Notes: generated from the letters alone by a model not told the origin. DNA of 32,826 bases from Candidatus Moranbacteria bacterium GW2011_GWE2_35_2- (GCA_000990585.1 LBQD01000001.1:271276-304101), one strand, 5' to 3'; positions 16,086 to 26,010 are shown, counted from the first letter of the stretch. A program made the numbers and translations.

Positions 16086-17642
16086 TTAATTCCCCCAATT
16101 CGACATCATCACTCCCAAATCCCTCGTATTCACAACTCCGTCGGAATTGACATCGGAAGTTTCATTTCCGATTCCGAGCCAATTGGTGATGGCGGAGATG
16201 AAATTAGTTAGAGTGTATGTTATTGGCGCAGGTTTAATTGAAAATGATATTTCATAATCATCAATATTTACATTATTAGACATATCTGAACATCTGACAT
16301 AGTAGTTATACGAATTTCCATTAGTTAATCCACTGAGTATTGTTGAATGTGATGTTGTTCCTGTTGTTGCAAATGTTCCCGTCATTGTTTCATAAGTTGT
16401 TCCGCTGACACCAGAATACTTACATACAGCTGATTCGTTTGTGATTAATGAAAATACTGTTGATGTTGTTCCCGCTATTAAAGTTCCTGTTGGTAAGCCG
16501 GCTGAACGAGAAGGCGGAATATTGTCACCGACAACAGAGTTCAAAAGAGAAAAATATCTTGGTCCAATTTGCCCTTTAGATCCATCATCAATTATAAAAT
16601 CGTCCACGTAATACCAAGATTGCATACTATCGCCCCAAAGCCATCCGCCACTATTATTACCGCCAAAAAAATACCAGTTCCATAGTTCTGTAATATCCTG
16701 AGTGACAAAATCTACGGGTGTATTTACCAAAACATGCCAAGAATTACCAACTTTATCATATATCCAAATATCCATATAGGTTTTTTGAACACCATTTTCC
16801 ATCACATTTTTAAAACGAAATTCAACTCCCATCCAATCATCAGTAATCACTGTTCTGTCCTCTGCTATTCCATAAAATCCTGTTCTTCCTAATCCATCAG
16901 GATCATTTGGTTCATTTTTTAAAACAAGACCTCCATTAATTGGCTCGTAATTATATTTTTTTATATGAGGAATTATATGATAAGGACTATAAGAATATTC
17001 TTCTTCGGGTGTTTCAAGGCAATGCAATGCATCAAAACAACCCATATTCAATGTCCCAAATTTAAAGGATTCGTAATAAATATATTCTCGATTTTCTTCA
17101 TATGCTCCTAATGGACGATATGTAGCACAACTTACTTCCTCTCTTGTAACTGAATCGATACAATGCGTCGGCCACATATTCTTAGGTAATTTTGTCATAA
17201 AAAATAAAGATATATCTTCATAACCAGATTCTTTAGTTCCATTTCCAAAATACATCCCAAAACGACTAGGACCTTTCACTTCACCATTTTCTCCCCCGCA
17301 ACCCATATCAATAATTAGGGACTTACCAGAATCACCTATTCTATTACCTTCACCAAAATCATCTATCCAATTAGTTGCAGGGTCTTCGGGACACCAATCG
17401 CTATAATAATTCCAAAGACTGTTAGTCCCATCCAAATATTTTGGTATTTCTCCAACTATATTTCCAATACCTCCATTTGCCCATAAACCCTTCCAATCCT
17501 CTAACTGATCAAAGCTTTCCGCAATATCAAAATTACTCTCCAGCGTTTCCTGCCAAACTTGCGCTTGAGCGTTATTGGCCACGAACATACCGAAAATAAA
17601 AATAAGTAAAGCTGCGTTAATTTTAAAAATTTCTTTTTGCAT
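16086..17642 (-). CDS. Secreted jelly-roll-like protein + Ig/FN3-like domain + dockerin-like C-terminal tag (array gene 1)
   Basis: Signal peptide; body VWQETLESNFDIAESFDQLEDW...; TTGTTSHSTILSGLTNGNSYNYYVRCSDMSNNVN; ends DVNSDGVVNTRDLGVMMSNWGN. Likely start 17642 (MQKEIFK); ORF track 17663. Confidence 0.8.
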   Translation of the reverse strand: MQKEIFKINAALLIFIFGMFVANNAQAQVWQETLESNFDIAESFDQLEDWKGLWANGGIGNIVGEIPKYLDGTNSLWNYYSDWCPEDPATNWIDDFGEGNRIGDSGKSLIIDMGCGGENGEVKGPSRFGMYFGNGTKESGYEDISLFFMTKLPKNMWPTHCIDSVTREEVSCATYRPLGAYEENREYIYYESFKFGTLNMGCFDALHCLETPEEEYSYSPYHIIPHIKKYNYEPINGGLVLKNEPNDPDGLGRTGFYGIAEDRTVITDDWMGVEFRFKNVMENGVQKTYMDIWIYDKVGNSWHVLVNTPVDFVTQDITELWNWYFFGGNNSGGWLWGDSMQSWYYVDDFIIDDGSKGQIGPRYFSLLNSVVGDNIPPSRSAGLPTGTLIAGTTSTVFSLITNESAVCKYSGVSGTTYETMTGTFATTGTTSHSTILSGLTNGNSYNYYVRCSDMSNNVNIDDYEISFSIKPAPITYTLTNFISAITNWLGIGNETSDVNSDGVVNTRDLGVMMSNWGN

Positions 17643-17650
17643 TTGTTTTT

Positions 17651-19516
17651 TTAATTTGACCACCCACTCATCATCACTCCCAAATCCCTCGTATTTACAA
17701 TCCCATCAGAATTGACATCGGAAGTTTCATTTCCGATTCCCAGCCAGTTAGTGATAATGGAGATGAAGTTGGTGAGGGTGTAGGTTGTTAGAACGACGCA
17801 AGCCTCACATACTCCTCCGCAATCGATTCCGGTTTCGTCTTGGTTTTGGATGTTGTCAGAGCAGGTTTCTTCGGCTGCGCTAACATATTCAAAAGCTCCG
17901 ATGTCATAGGATATTCCTTGGGGTCTTATTATATTATCATAATCATATGGAAATAATTCTAATAGATATCCCGAATCCCTAGCCGGGCTTAATGCTTGAA
18001 GTTTGTAGTCCCCATTAGCTGGATCAACCAGTAAGGGGTTGCTATTGATAGCATTAGAATCTTGAGTCGGGCCATCACCATTGTTGAAATATATGTTATT
18101 TGCAATCGTCACATTAGACCAGTCCGAGTACTCTGTACTGTATGATCCAAAAAAGACATAGGGAGCTGTCCCGTTGGACCACATGATGTTATTTTTTATA
18201 ACCATGTGCTGCCCATTGTCACTCATTAGGGATAGGACTCCTCCACCACCAATGGAGTAAAAGGTGTTATTGTAAATGTAGGCTGTACCGTTTACTAAAT
18301 TAAACGCTGAGAAAGCCCCAATGTTGGCTACCACATTGCTGTAGTAATAAAGCGTTGAGTCAGGAAGGACATTTGACATTGTCGGGCCTCTCATGTCACC
18401 TGAACCATCTGACGTAATTAAATTTGAATGTATACGAACATTATCGTACTGGTTTTTACCAGGATCATCAGCATGGACCTGTATGCAGTGGCCTGCGGCG
18501 TCATCATGAAAATAATTATATGCTACTTCTATGTTGTCAGCTCCACATTGAATATAGATTAAGTGGTTATTATTGAACGGATATCCTTTAACCCCGCAAT
18601 TATCAATTTCATTGCCAAGAATTTTACTTCCATCGTTTGTAATTCTAAGGTGCCCTGTCATTGTAGTGCTGGTTCCTTTTGCGGCATTAGTAACTCGACA
18701 GCCAATGATTCTTAAGTGATGTGCACCTACCTCTTCGTTTGTGTAAAAGCCTCCGGTGTCAACTCCCCCAGGAGCAGTTTCTCCGGCACCATCCATAATA
18801 ATCTGAGAAACAACTTGATAATGTGCCTCATTTCCATTTGCCTTATCAAGAAATAGGAAATGTCTTCCTTTTCCCCATTGAAACACCACATTCTCACCAG
18901 GATAGGCAATCCAGGCTATCGAAGCGTTTTCTTCTCCAGCTATGCCTGACATTACCTGATAGGCTGCTCCCATAAAAGTTTTACCGTATTGTCCAGTATA
19001 GGTTCCTTGTCGTAAATATAATATGTCACCAGGCTTGGCTTGCGCATAAAAACTCATAGCATGAGTCCATGGATCATCGAATGTGCCATCCCCACCTATA
19101 ACATCGTCATTGGTCGCAAAATAAACATGTCCACTATTGACTGTAAATGGGATGTTCTCAATAGAATTACCTTCAGGTGTATGCACTACTATATTGCCAG
19201 TGATAGCATTCGGTCCCAACTGGAATGTTATTTTTTTATCCGACCATACTAGGTAATCGCTTGCCTGGCCACCACCAATAGTTACATAAGATGTGCCCTG
19301 AGTTTCCCCGAAACTATGCCCCCAAATTGTCACAAAAGCTCCTTTATCATTTTGCCCAGTATTTTTGGGGCCATTAATTAAATCAGAATAAAAAATATTC
19401 GGCACCTCCATAGCTAATACTTTGTGATCTAACAAGATAGTTCCGCTAAAAATTATCGCCAATAAAAAATATATTATTCTCATAAATATAAATTTAAAAA
19501 AATTCATTCTCCCCAC
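17651..19516 (-). CDS. Secreted IPT/TIG + right-handed parallel beta-helix protein with C-terminal Cys/dockerin-like tag (array gene 2)
   Basis: Signal peptide; GAFVTIWGHSFGETQGTSYVTIGG IPT-like; PbH1-like repeats (IEVAYNYFHDDAAGHCIQV, MVIKNNIMWSNG); tag at 17651-17863. True start may be an internal Met. Confidence 0.82.
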   Translation of the reverse strand: MGRMNFFKFIFMRIIYFLLAIIFSGTILLDHKVLAMEVPNIFYSDLINGPKNTGQNDKGAFVTIWGHSFGETQGTSYVTIGGGQASDYLVWSDKKITFQLGPNAITGNIVVHTPEGNSIENIPFTVNSGHVYFATNDDVIGGDGTFDDPWTHAMSFYAQAKPGDILYLRQGTYTGQYGKTFMGAAYQVMSGIAGEENASIAWIAYPGENVVFQWGKGRHFLFLDKANGNEAHYQVVSQIIMDGAGETAPGGVDTGGFYTNEEVGAHHLRIIGCRVTNAAKGTSTTMTGHLRITNDGSKILGNEIDNCGVKGYPFNNNHLIYIQCGADNIEVAYNYFHDDAAGHCIQVHADDPGKNQYDNVRIHSNLITSDGSGDMRGPTMSNVLPDSTLYYYSNVVANIGAFSAFNLVNGTAYIYNNTFYSIGGGGVLSLMSDNGQHMVIKNNIMWSNGTAPYVFFGSYSTEYSDWSNVTIANNIYFNNGDGPTQDSNAINSNPLLVDPANGDYKLQALSPARDSGYLLELFPYDYDNIIRPQGISYDIGAFEYVSAAEETCSDNIQNQDETGIDCGGVCEACVVLTTYTLTNFISIITNWLGIGNETSDVNSDGIVNTRDLGVMMSGWSN

Positions 19517-21417
19517 CCACTCATCACCACTCCCAAATCCCTCGTATTCACAATTCCGTCAGAATTGACATCAGAAGTTTCATTTCCGATTCCCAGCCAG
19601 TTAGTGATAATGGAGATGAAGTTAGTGAGGGTGTAGGTTGTTGGAACAACGCAAGCGTCGCAAACTCCTCCGCAATCAATTCCGGTTTCGTCTTGGTTTT
19701 GGATGTTGTCAGAGCAAGATTCAGAAGTTTGGACATATTCAAAAGCTCCGATGTCATAGGATATTCCTTGGGGACGGGATACTCCGAGAAAGTCATTGGG
19801 AACCGAAGCGAGAGTTGTGCCTGCATTGATAGCGGGGGAAGTTGATTGGAGAGTGAAATCATTAGTGAAAGGAGAGGTGAAAAGAGGGTTTTGATTAATA
19901 TAGTTAGAGGCATATCCAGGAATAGTCGCTCCATACCATATATCATTATCAGAACTTACAGCGCCTATTGCTGTCGAATCAAATCCGCTCGTTAATGAAT
20001 AAAAGATATTATTTTTCATTTCAACATTATTGTTAATTCCGCTTGCATCGATAAATAGAATCAGGCTGTCAGTTCCTTCTACATTATTGTCATAAATCGT
20101 ATTATTATAAAAACGAACATTACTAACAACATCGTTATGTATACCAAAATGAACCGACGGTCTTGCACTTAGATTACCATTACCGCAATTATACAAAACA
20201 TTATTCCATACATAAGCATTTTTAATGCTACTGGCAAAGGCCAGTCCGGCATGAGGAAGATTATGAACAATATTATCATGTATATACACCTCGTCTACCT
20301 CTCCAGCATTTGAATCTGTTGGATGAATATATATTCCGCTTGGACCACCAACATTATCCCCCGTGCCAATATCAACAAAATTATATAATTCATTCCAACC
20401 AATTTCCACTCCTTTATTATGCAGATCAGGAAAATTATAAACGGTACCAATATACATACCGTGATAATATTTATCTCCATACAAATCATGAATACTATTT
20501 CCCAAAATCTTAAAATTCTCGTTTTCAACTGGGCTGGCTCCGAAAATAACAGTGCCCGTCCATCCCATTCCAACTGTTGTAATATCATTACCAATAACCC
20601 GCCAATTGCTCTTATTAGCTTCTCCTGAAGCCATACCTATCGCAGTTATTTTTGCATTTATAAAAAATTTAGAAATAGTAACATATTCACAAGCATAAGA
20701 ATGTTCCCGTATTCCATCATAAGTTCCATCCCCAATAATTACCTTTTCAGCTGGATATGCAACATATGCAACTGGCAATCCAGCCATACCGCAATCATTA
20801 TTATAAAACCTCAAGTAGCTATTATATATATGAAGATCGGTATATGTTCCTCCTTTAACATAAACAATATCACCAGGATCAAAAACACTACTACTGGCCA
20901 TGGCTTTATAAATATGTCTCCATGGTCCATTACCACTGCCAATATTCGCATCATACAAACCATTATTACTATCGTCTCCATTTAAAGAAACGAAATAAAT
21001 TTTACCTGATCTAATCGTAAAACCTATTGGATCAGAAACATTTCCACCCACATTTACTACTATATTCACATTTCCATCTGACATATTACTGTTGAGCCAA
21101 AAAGTAATGCGTTCCATACCATTTGAAATGCCATTTTCGCGTTCACTTACACCCCACTCTGCATAATCACTATCATTGACAAGATCAACTCCTCCGACAG
21201 TTACATAAGATGAACCTCTTTCTGCGCCAAAGTTTCTTCCCCAAATTGAAACTGCCGCTCCTTTAATAAGCGATCCATTCCAGCCTACCTTAGGACCACT
21301 ATCTAAATCAGAAAATAATAAAATGGGAGCAGAAGCAGCCTTTATTTTTAAAGGGAAGTTAAATCCGATAATAATTGAAAGAATAATAAACAATGAAATT
21401 TGAAATTTTTTTTTCAT
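19504..21417 (-). CDS. Secreted IPT/TIG + parallel beta-helix protein with C-terminal tag (array gene 3)
   Basis: Signal peptide; GAAVSIWGRNFGAERGSSYVTVGG; beta-helix repeats; tag at 19504-19716. Confidence 0.83.
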   Translation of the reverse strand: MKKKFQISLFIILSIIIGFNFPLKIKAASAPILLFSDLDSGPKVGWNGSLIKGAAVSIWGRNFGAERGSSYVTVGGVDLVNDSDYAEWGVSERENGISNGMERITFWLNSNMSDGNVNIVVNVGGNVSDPIGFTIRSGKIYFVSLNGDDSNNGLYDANIGSGNGPWRHIYKAMASSSVFDPGDIVYVKGGTYTDLHIYNSYLRFYNNDCGMAGLPVAYVAYPAEKVIIGDGTYDGIREHSYACEYVTISKFFINAKITAIGMASGEANKSNWRVIGNDITTVGMGWTGTVIFGASPVENENFKILGNSIHDLYGDKYYHGMYIGTVYNFPDLHNKGVEIGWNELYNFVDIGTGDNVGGPSGIYIHPTDSNAGEVDEVYIHDNIVHNLPHAGLAFASSIKNAYVWNNVLYNCGNGNLSARPSVHFGIHNDVVSNVRFYNNTIYDNNVEGTDSLILFIDASGINNNVEMKNNIFYSLTSGFDSTAIGAVSSDNDIWYGATIPGYASNYINQNPLFTSPFTNDFTLQSTSPAINAGTTLASVPNDFLGVSRPQGISYDIGAFEYVQTSESCSDNIQNQDETGIDCGGVCDACVVPTTYTLTNFISIITNWLGIGNETSDVNSDGIVNTRDLGVVMSGWGE

Positions 21418-21435
21418 ACTTAGATATTTAGTTTC

Positions 21436-23202
21436 TTAATTCCCCCAATTCGACATCACCACCCCCAAATCCCTCGTATTCACAACTCCATCGGAATTAA
21501 CATCGGAAGTTTCGTTTCCGATTCCGAGCCAGTTGGTGATGGCGGAGATGAAATTGCTTAATCCATAAGTTATCGGAACGACGCAAGCCTCACATACTCC
21601 TCCACAATCGATTCCGGTTTCATCTTGGTTTTGGATATTGTCGGAGCAAGATTCATTTTCTGAAGTATATTCAAACGCTCCGATATCAGGGGCATTTCCC
21701 GAATATAAGAAACCGACATCCGTTCCCGCATCAATTGCCGGAGAATCAGATTCGAGAGTTCCATCAGGAAAAAGCTTCGGGTCATGAATCAAATCGCTTC
21801 CATCCAGCACAATGTCATTCAAGCCAATATCATAAAATAAATTGTGTGATTCTGTCGGCACTATCGAATTATTTATCACTTTAAATCCGTACCCCGTCGC
21901 CTGGGAACAAATATTATTTTTCCATATTGACTCAGGAACCCCGATATTATCTCCATCGGAAAGAGAAAAGCAATTAACCACATCCGTCACTGTATTGTTA
22001 TAGAATATATTCCCCGCACCTTCATTACTCCCTATTTTCAAACCGTCCGCGGAAGTTCCGTTGCAAAAATTATTCGCCACCAAGTTTCCACTGCCCTTAA
22101 AAATTGAGATGCACCTACCACCGCACAACGCATTAGCATTGGATATCCTGTTTCGCAAAACATTATTATTCGTCGATATGTACGCGTCATTGGAAATTGT
22201 CCAATCCAAAATAATTCCATCTCCATCGCAAGTGGCCGTATCCACGCCATTGATAACATTGTCAACAATGTCAACTCCATCAACCCAATGCAATTGCAAA
22301 CAATTTACCCGTATCTGATCCGGGCTACCGCAATCTGTTATTATATTTCTCGATACACTACTTGTTCCGCTTATTTCAGTTATGCCTGCTGCCGTTCCGA
22401 CAGCGGCCGCATTGGAAGTATGCACTTCGTTATCGTCGAATTTTATATTATACGGACGCAATCCTTGCGCCGGAACCCAACTTTGTGCTTCGGTCGACAT
22501 GAAAAATCTGAAAGCCTTGTCTACGTTTGAAAATTTATTATGATGCACATTTACATCATGCACGCGCGCCATCGTTGAAGATGTGAAGATTCCCATCCTT
22601 ATTCCTTCGACTTTCGAATTAAGAAAAAACTCATTATCGTGAATATCCACATTTCCTACCGCACCTCCTGCACCATCTTCAATATAGAAATTCACGGCAT
22701 AACTTGCTATTTCCGCATCCGATTTGGTGAATTTTGAATTTTTTATTTCTATCGGACCGACAGCATCAACGAAATATATCGCGGATTTGCCATCTTCCCA
22801 TCCGGAAAACGTCAATCCATCAATTACAATGTTCGATTTTCCGATATTCGGAAAATTCAATGCATTCCCTAAAGCGACGTCAAACAGCGGAGTTTCTCCT
22901 AATGCGGACTTTATCGTAAAACCATTGCAAGAATATGGTGTTACCAATGTTTCAGTGAATTCCCCAGTATCATCACAAAGAAAAACGGTGTCTCCAGAAG
23001 AAATTTTTCCATCCCCTGTCCCGCAATTGGAATTGTCATTAAAAAATTCATACGGTTTCGCAGTTTCACAGGAAATCCCCGAACCATCCCCGCCCTGACC
23101 AAATCCTACATAAAAATCCTCGGCCAAAACATTATCCCTTTTTAAAATAACACCGCAAAAGACCAACAACGTTAGAAAAAATATTTTTATTGTTTTTTTC
23201 AT
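21436..23202 (-). CDS. Secreted parallel beta-helix protein without IPT domain, with C-terminal tag (array gene 4)
   Basis: Signal peptide; GNVDIHDNEFFLNS, NIVIDGLTFSGWED, NVLRNRISNANAL, NIFYNNTVTDVVN; tag at 21436-21648. Confidence 0.82.
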   Translation of the reverse strand: MKKTIKIFFLTLLVFCGVILKRDNVLAEDFYVGFGQGGDGSGISCETAKPYEFFNDNSNCGTGDGKISSGDTVFLCDDTGEFTETLVTPYSCNGFTIKSALGETPLFDVALGNALNFPNIGKSNIVIDGLTFSGWEDGKSAIYFVDAVGPIEIKNSKFTKSDAEIASYAVNFYIEDGAGGAVGNVDIHDNEFFLNSKVEGIRMGIFTSSTMARVHDVNVHHNKFSNVDKAFRFFMSTEAQSWVPAQGLRPYNIKFDDNEVHTSNAAAVGTAAGITEISGTSSVSRNIITDCGSPDQIRVNCLQLHWVDGVDIVDNVINGVDTATCDGDGIILDWTISNDAYISTNNNVLRNRISNANALCGGRCISIFKGSGNLVANNFCNGTSADGLKIGSNEGAGNIFYNNTVTDVVNCFSLSDGDNIGVPESIWKNNICSQATGYGFKVINNSIVPTESHNLFYDIGLNDIVLDGSDLIHDPKLFPDGTLESDSPAIDAGTDVGFLYSGNAPDIGAFEYTSENESCSDNIQNQDETGIDCGGVCEACVVPITYGLSNFISAITNWLGIGNETSDVNSDGVVNTRDLGVVMSNWGN

Positions 23203-23221
23203 ATAAATTGAATCTTCCTAT

Positions 23222-24544
23222 TCATTCCCAATTACTCATCATCACTCCCAAATCCCTCGTATTCACAATCCCGTCAGAATTGACATCGGAAGTTTCGTTT
23301 CCGATTCCGAGCCAGTTAGTGATAATGGAGATGAAGTTGCTTAATCCATAAGTTATCGGAACGACGCAAGCCTCACATACTCCTCCGCAATCAATTCCGG
23401 TTTCGTCTTGGTTTTGGATGTTGTCGGTGCAAGATTCGGGGATTGATTGACTGTTTAATAAAGAAAAATATGTCGGACCGACACGTTGATTGTCAATAAC
23501 TAAATCATCAAAGTACCATCTAGTCTCACCCGGACAAACTGCTCCGCCCGCACACTGATAGTTTCCTCCAAATACGAACTTATTATAATTATAGGAAAAA
23601 TTAGTTTGCATTCTTACAGGACCAGAATCATAATATCCGATCTGTTCCCCATCCTCGTTATACACCCAGAACTCCGATCTCCCATCATAATTTTCAAGCG
23701 TTCCGAGATTAAGGTGATATTCCACGCCTATCCATTTATGCGCTAAATATTCGGCATCAAACCTTGTTTGGTCATACATAGCCACATTCCTCTCATAAGC
23801 ATATCTCCAGCAACTATTAGCACTGTCCCAAGAGGTGATATTGGACTGATCTAAAAAGTATAATTTCTGCGGTCTTGATATCCCGCCTCCACCGGCATTA
23901 TATATTGAAAAATTAGTTCCATATTCATGGTCTATATTTGTTTGACAAGTTGGCTCATTATAGTTATAGATATCCTTAAATCCTGTCACCGCATCAAACA
24001 TTTTCAAAACTGGTGGATATAGGAAAGAATCGACTGTGCCATCTTGCAGCGCCCAAAATCCATCGTGATATTTCATCATAAAAAATACATAAACATCATG
24101 ATATCCGGATTGAGGCGTACCGTCGCCTATATATATTCCTAATCTCTCTGACCCATATCCCTTAACATCATCTATATTTATTCCGCAATACAATGGAGGA
24201 TAATTTATACAAGCAGATTTTCCGCTTCTCCAATTATATTCTTCTCCGTGATCACCAATCCAATTATCCAAATGTTGATTTGGACCATTATAATATTGTG
24301 AATACATATCCCAAATAGATTCAGAACCATCAAGTTTTTTAGGCATATCATCGGGATAACTAAGACTAGTAACCACATCCGTATGATTACCATACCAATC
24401 CGCTAGTTCATCGAAAGTCTCAGCAATATCAAAATTATTCTCCAGCGTTTCCTGCCAAACTTGCGCTTGAGCATTATTTGAAAAGCTAAGTCCGATAAAA
24501 ATTACAAGGATAACGATTGGTAGTATTTTAAAATTTATTTTCAT
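23222..24544 (-). CDS. Secreted jelly-roll-like protein with C-terminal tag (array gene 5)
   Basis: Signal peptide; VWQETLENNFDIAETFDELADWYG, GSERLGIYIGDGTPQSGYHDVYVFFMMKY, VGPTYFSLLNS; tag at 23222-23431. Confidence 0.78.
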   Translation of the reverse strand: MKINFKILPIVILVIFIGLSFSNNAQAQVWQETLENNFDIAETFDELADWYGNHTDVVTSLSYPDDMPKKLDGSESIWDMYSQYYNGPNQHLDNWIGDHGEEYNWRSGKSACINYPPLYCGINIDDVKGYGSERLGIYIGDGTPQSGYHDVYVFFMMKYHDGFWALQDGTVDSFLYPPVLKMFDAVTGFKDIYNYNEPTCQTNIDHEYGTNFSIYNAGGGGISRPQKLYFLDQSNITSWDSANSCWRYAYERNVAMYDQTRFDAEYLAHKWIGVEYHLNLGTLENYDGRSEFWVYNEDGEQIGYYDSGPVRMQTNFSYNYNKFVFGGNYQCAGGAVCPGETRWYFDDLVIDNQRVGPTYFSLLNSQSIPESCTDNIQNQDETGIDCGGVCEACVVPITYGLSNFISIITNWLGIGNETSDVNSDGIVNTRDLGVMMSNWE

Positions 24545-24576
24545 TTTTTATATTTTTTATATTTTTTATATTTTTA
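24543..24576. repeat. 9-bp tandem repeat (attttttat, ~3.8 copies) at the start codon of array gene 5
   Basis: attttttat x3 plus partial copy; first unit overlaps the ATG of the 23222-24544 ORF. Confidence 0.9.
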
Positions 24577-24579
24577 CCC

Positions 24580-26010
24580 TTAATTCCCCCAATTCGACAT
24601 AATCACCCCCAAATCCCTCGTATTCACAATTCTGTCAGAATTGACATCAGATTCAGTATTTCCGATTTGAAGCCAATTGGTGATGGCGGAGATGAAGTTG
24701 GTGAGGGTGTAGATCGTCGGAATAACGCAAGCCTCGCACACTCCTCCACAATCGATTCCAGTTTCGTCTTGGTTTTGGATATTGTCAGAGCAGGTTTCGG
24801 AGATTGATTGACTGTTTAATAAAGAAAAATATGTCGGACCGATTCTTGACCCATTGATTACAAGATCATCAACATAAAATTCCGATTTCATTCCTGGCCC
24901 CCACTTATACGTATCACTTACATTACCACCCAAATAGAAAGCATTATATTTATCATCGGCGTCATAGTGATATGTTGATTGCAAAAATAAATCATTTTTC
25001 GCTCCTATGTGATGTTCGGTACCATCAGTATCATAATACCACATATCTTTTATTCCATTATTCATTCCCCGATCATTTAATTTATATCGAACTTCAAGGC
25101 CAACCCACTGATCAACAGGAACTTCGACGCCTGGCCATCCAGCCACCTGATCACCCACATCTTCACTGCTCGCAGGATGGCATTGGGGATTGCAATTATC
25201 CAAATAGCTGCTTATATCTCCCCATATTAGCTGAGGATATCCGCTACGAGGAATAAAATGGGAAACATTCGGCATCCATCCATATGAGGAATTCGCCCCT
25301 ACATATTCAGGATCATGTCCTGACCCCGATCCCTCCCAATGAATCCACGGCTCTATGAATCCATGAGCGACTGTCTGATGTTTCATTAATACATATTCAT
25401 ATCCATCTCCATCTGCGTCATTCCAATAGCCACAATGACTGCCACCATTACAATCAGCAGCTACCCCACCACAATTAGAGTTATCATCAACCCCGATACA
25501 ACGAGGCCACATTTCTTTAGGAGTATAGATCATATAAAATACATACATATCGCGATAACCGTGAGTTTTGTCGCCAATAGCCCCGTCAGCACTTCCGAAA
25601 TATGTACCGAAGCGAGAAGTGCCATACTCCCCGGTAAAATCTATAGCATAAGATTTTCCAACACCCTTTTCGGTCGGATCCCAAATTTTCCCTCCGTGAT
25701 TTCGATGATCCTGAATCCAATCATTCACCGGATCAACTCCTATCACCCAATAATCATAAAAATTAAAAGGCGTATTGGATCCATCAAGACGTTTCGGATA
25801 TGTACTATGGGAAATTCCATCATGCGCTTGCCCCAGAAGCCCATCTTTTCCGCTCCAATCCTGTATATCGTCAAAAGTTTCCATCAAATCAAAACCATAT
25901 TCGACGGCCGCAGAGCTTCGGCCGAATATCTCCAACGCCTGACATGGAGTTGATAAAGAAAAAATAACAACTGCCGATATAAATACGCTAATTATGTTTT
26001 TTGCTATCAT
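24580..26010 (-). CDS. Secreted jelly-roll-like protein with C-terminal tag (array gene 6)
   Basis: Signal peptide; AVEYGFDLMETFDDIQDWSG, TSRFGTYFGSADGAIGDKTHGYRDMYVFYMIY, IGPTYFSLLNS; tag at 24580-24792. Confidence 0.78.
   Translation of the reverse strand: MIAKNIISVFISAVVIFSLSTPCQALEIFGRSSAAVEYGFDLMETFDDIQDWSGKDGLLGQAHDGISHSTYPKRLDGSNTPFNFYDYWVIGVDPVNDWIQDHRNHGGKIWDPTEKGVGKSYAIDFTGEYGTSRFGTYFGSADGAIGDKTHGYRDMYVFYMIYTPKEMWPRCIGVDDNSNCGGVAADCNGGSHCGYWNDADGDGYEYVLMKHQTVAHGFIEPWIHWEGSGSGHDPEYVGANSSYGWMPNVSHFIPRSGYPQLIWGDISSYLDNCNPQCHPASSEDVGDQVAGWPGVEVPVDQWVGLEVRYKLNDRGMNNGIKDMWYYDTDGTEHHIGAKNDLFLQSTYHYDADDKYNAFYLGGNVSDTYKWGPGMKSEFYVDDLVINGSRIGPTYFSLLNSQSISETCSDNIQNQDETGIDCGGVCEACVIPTIYTLTNFISAITNWLQIGNTESDVNSDRIVNTRDLGVIMSNWGN

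Noticed and set aside
25435-25953. Plus-strand ORF of 172 aa
   Set aside because: Antisense to array gene 6; composition matches reverse-strand reading of a coding sequence.
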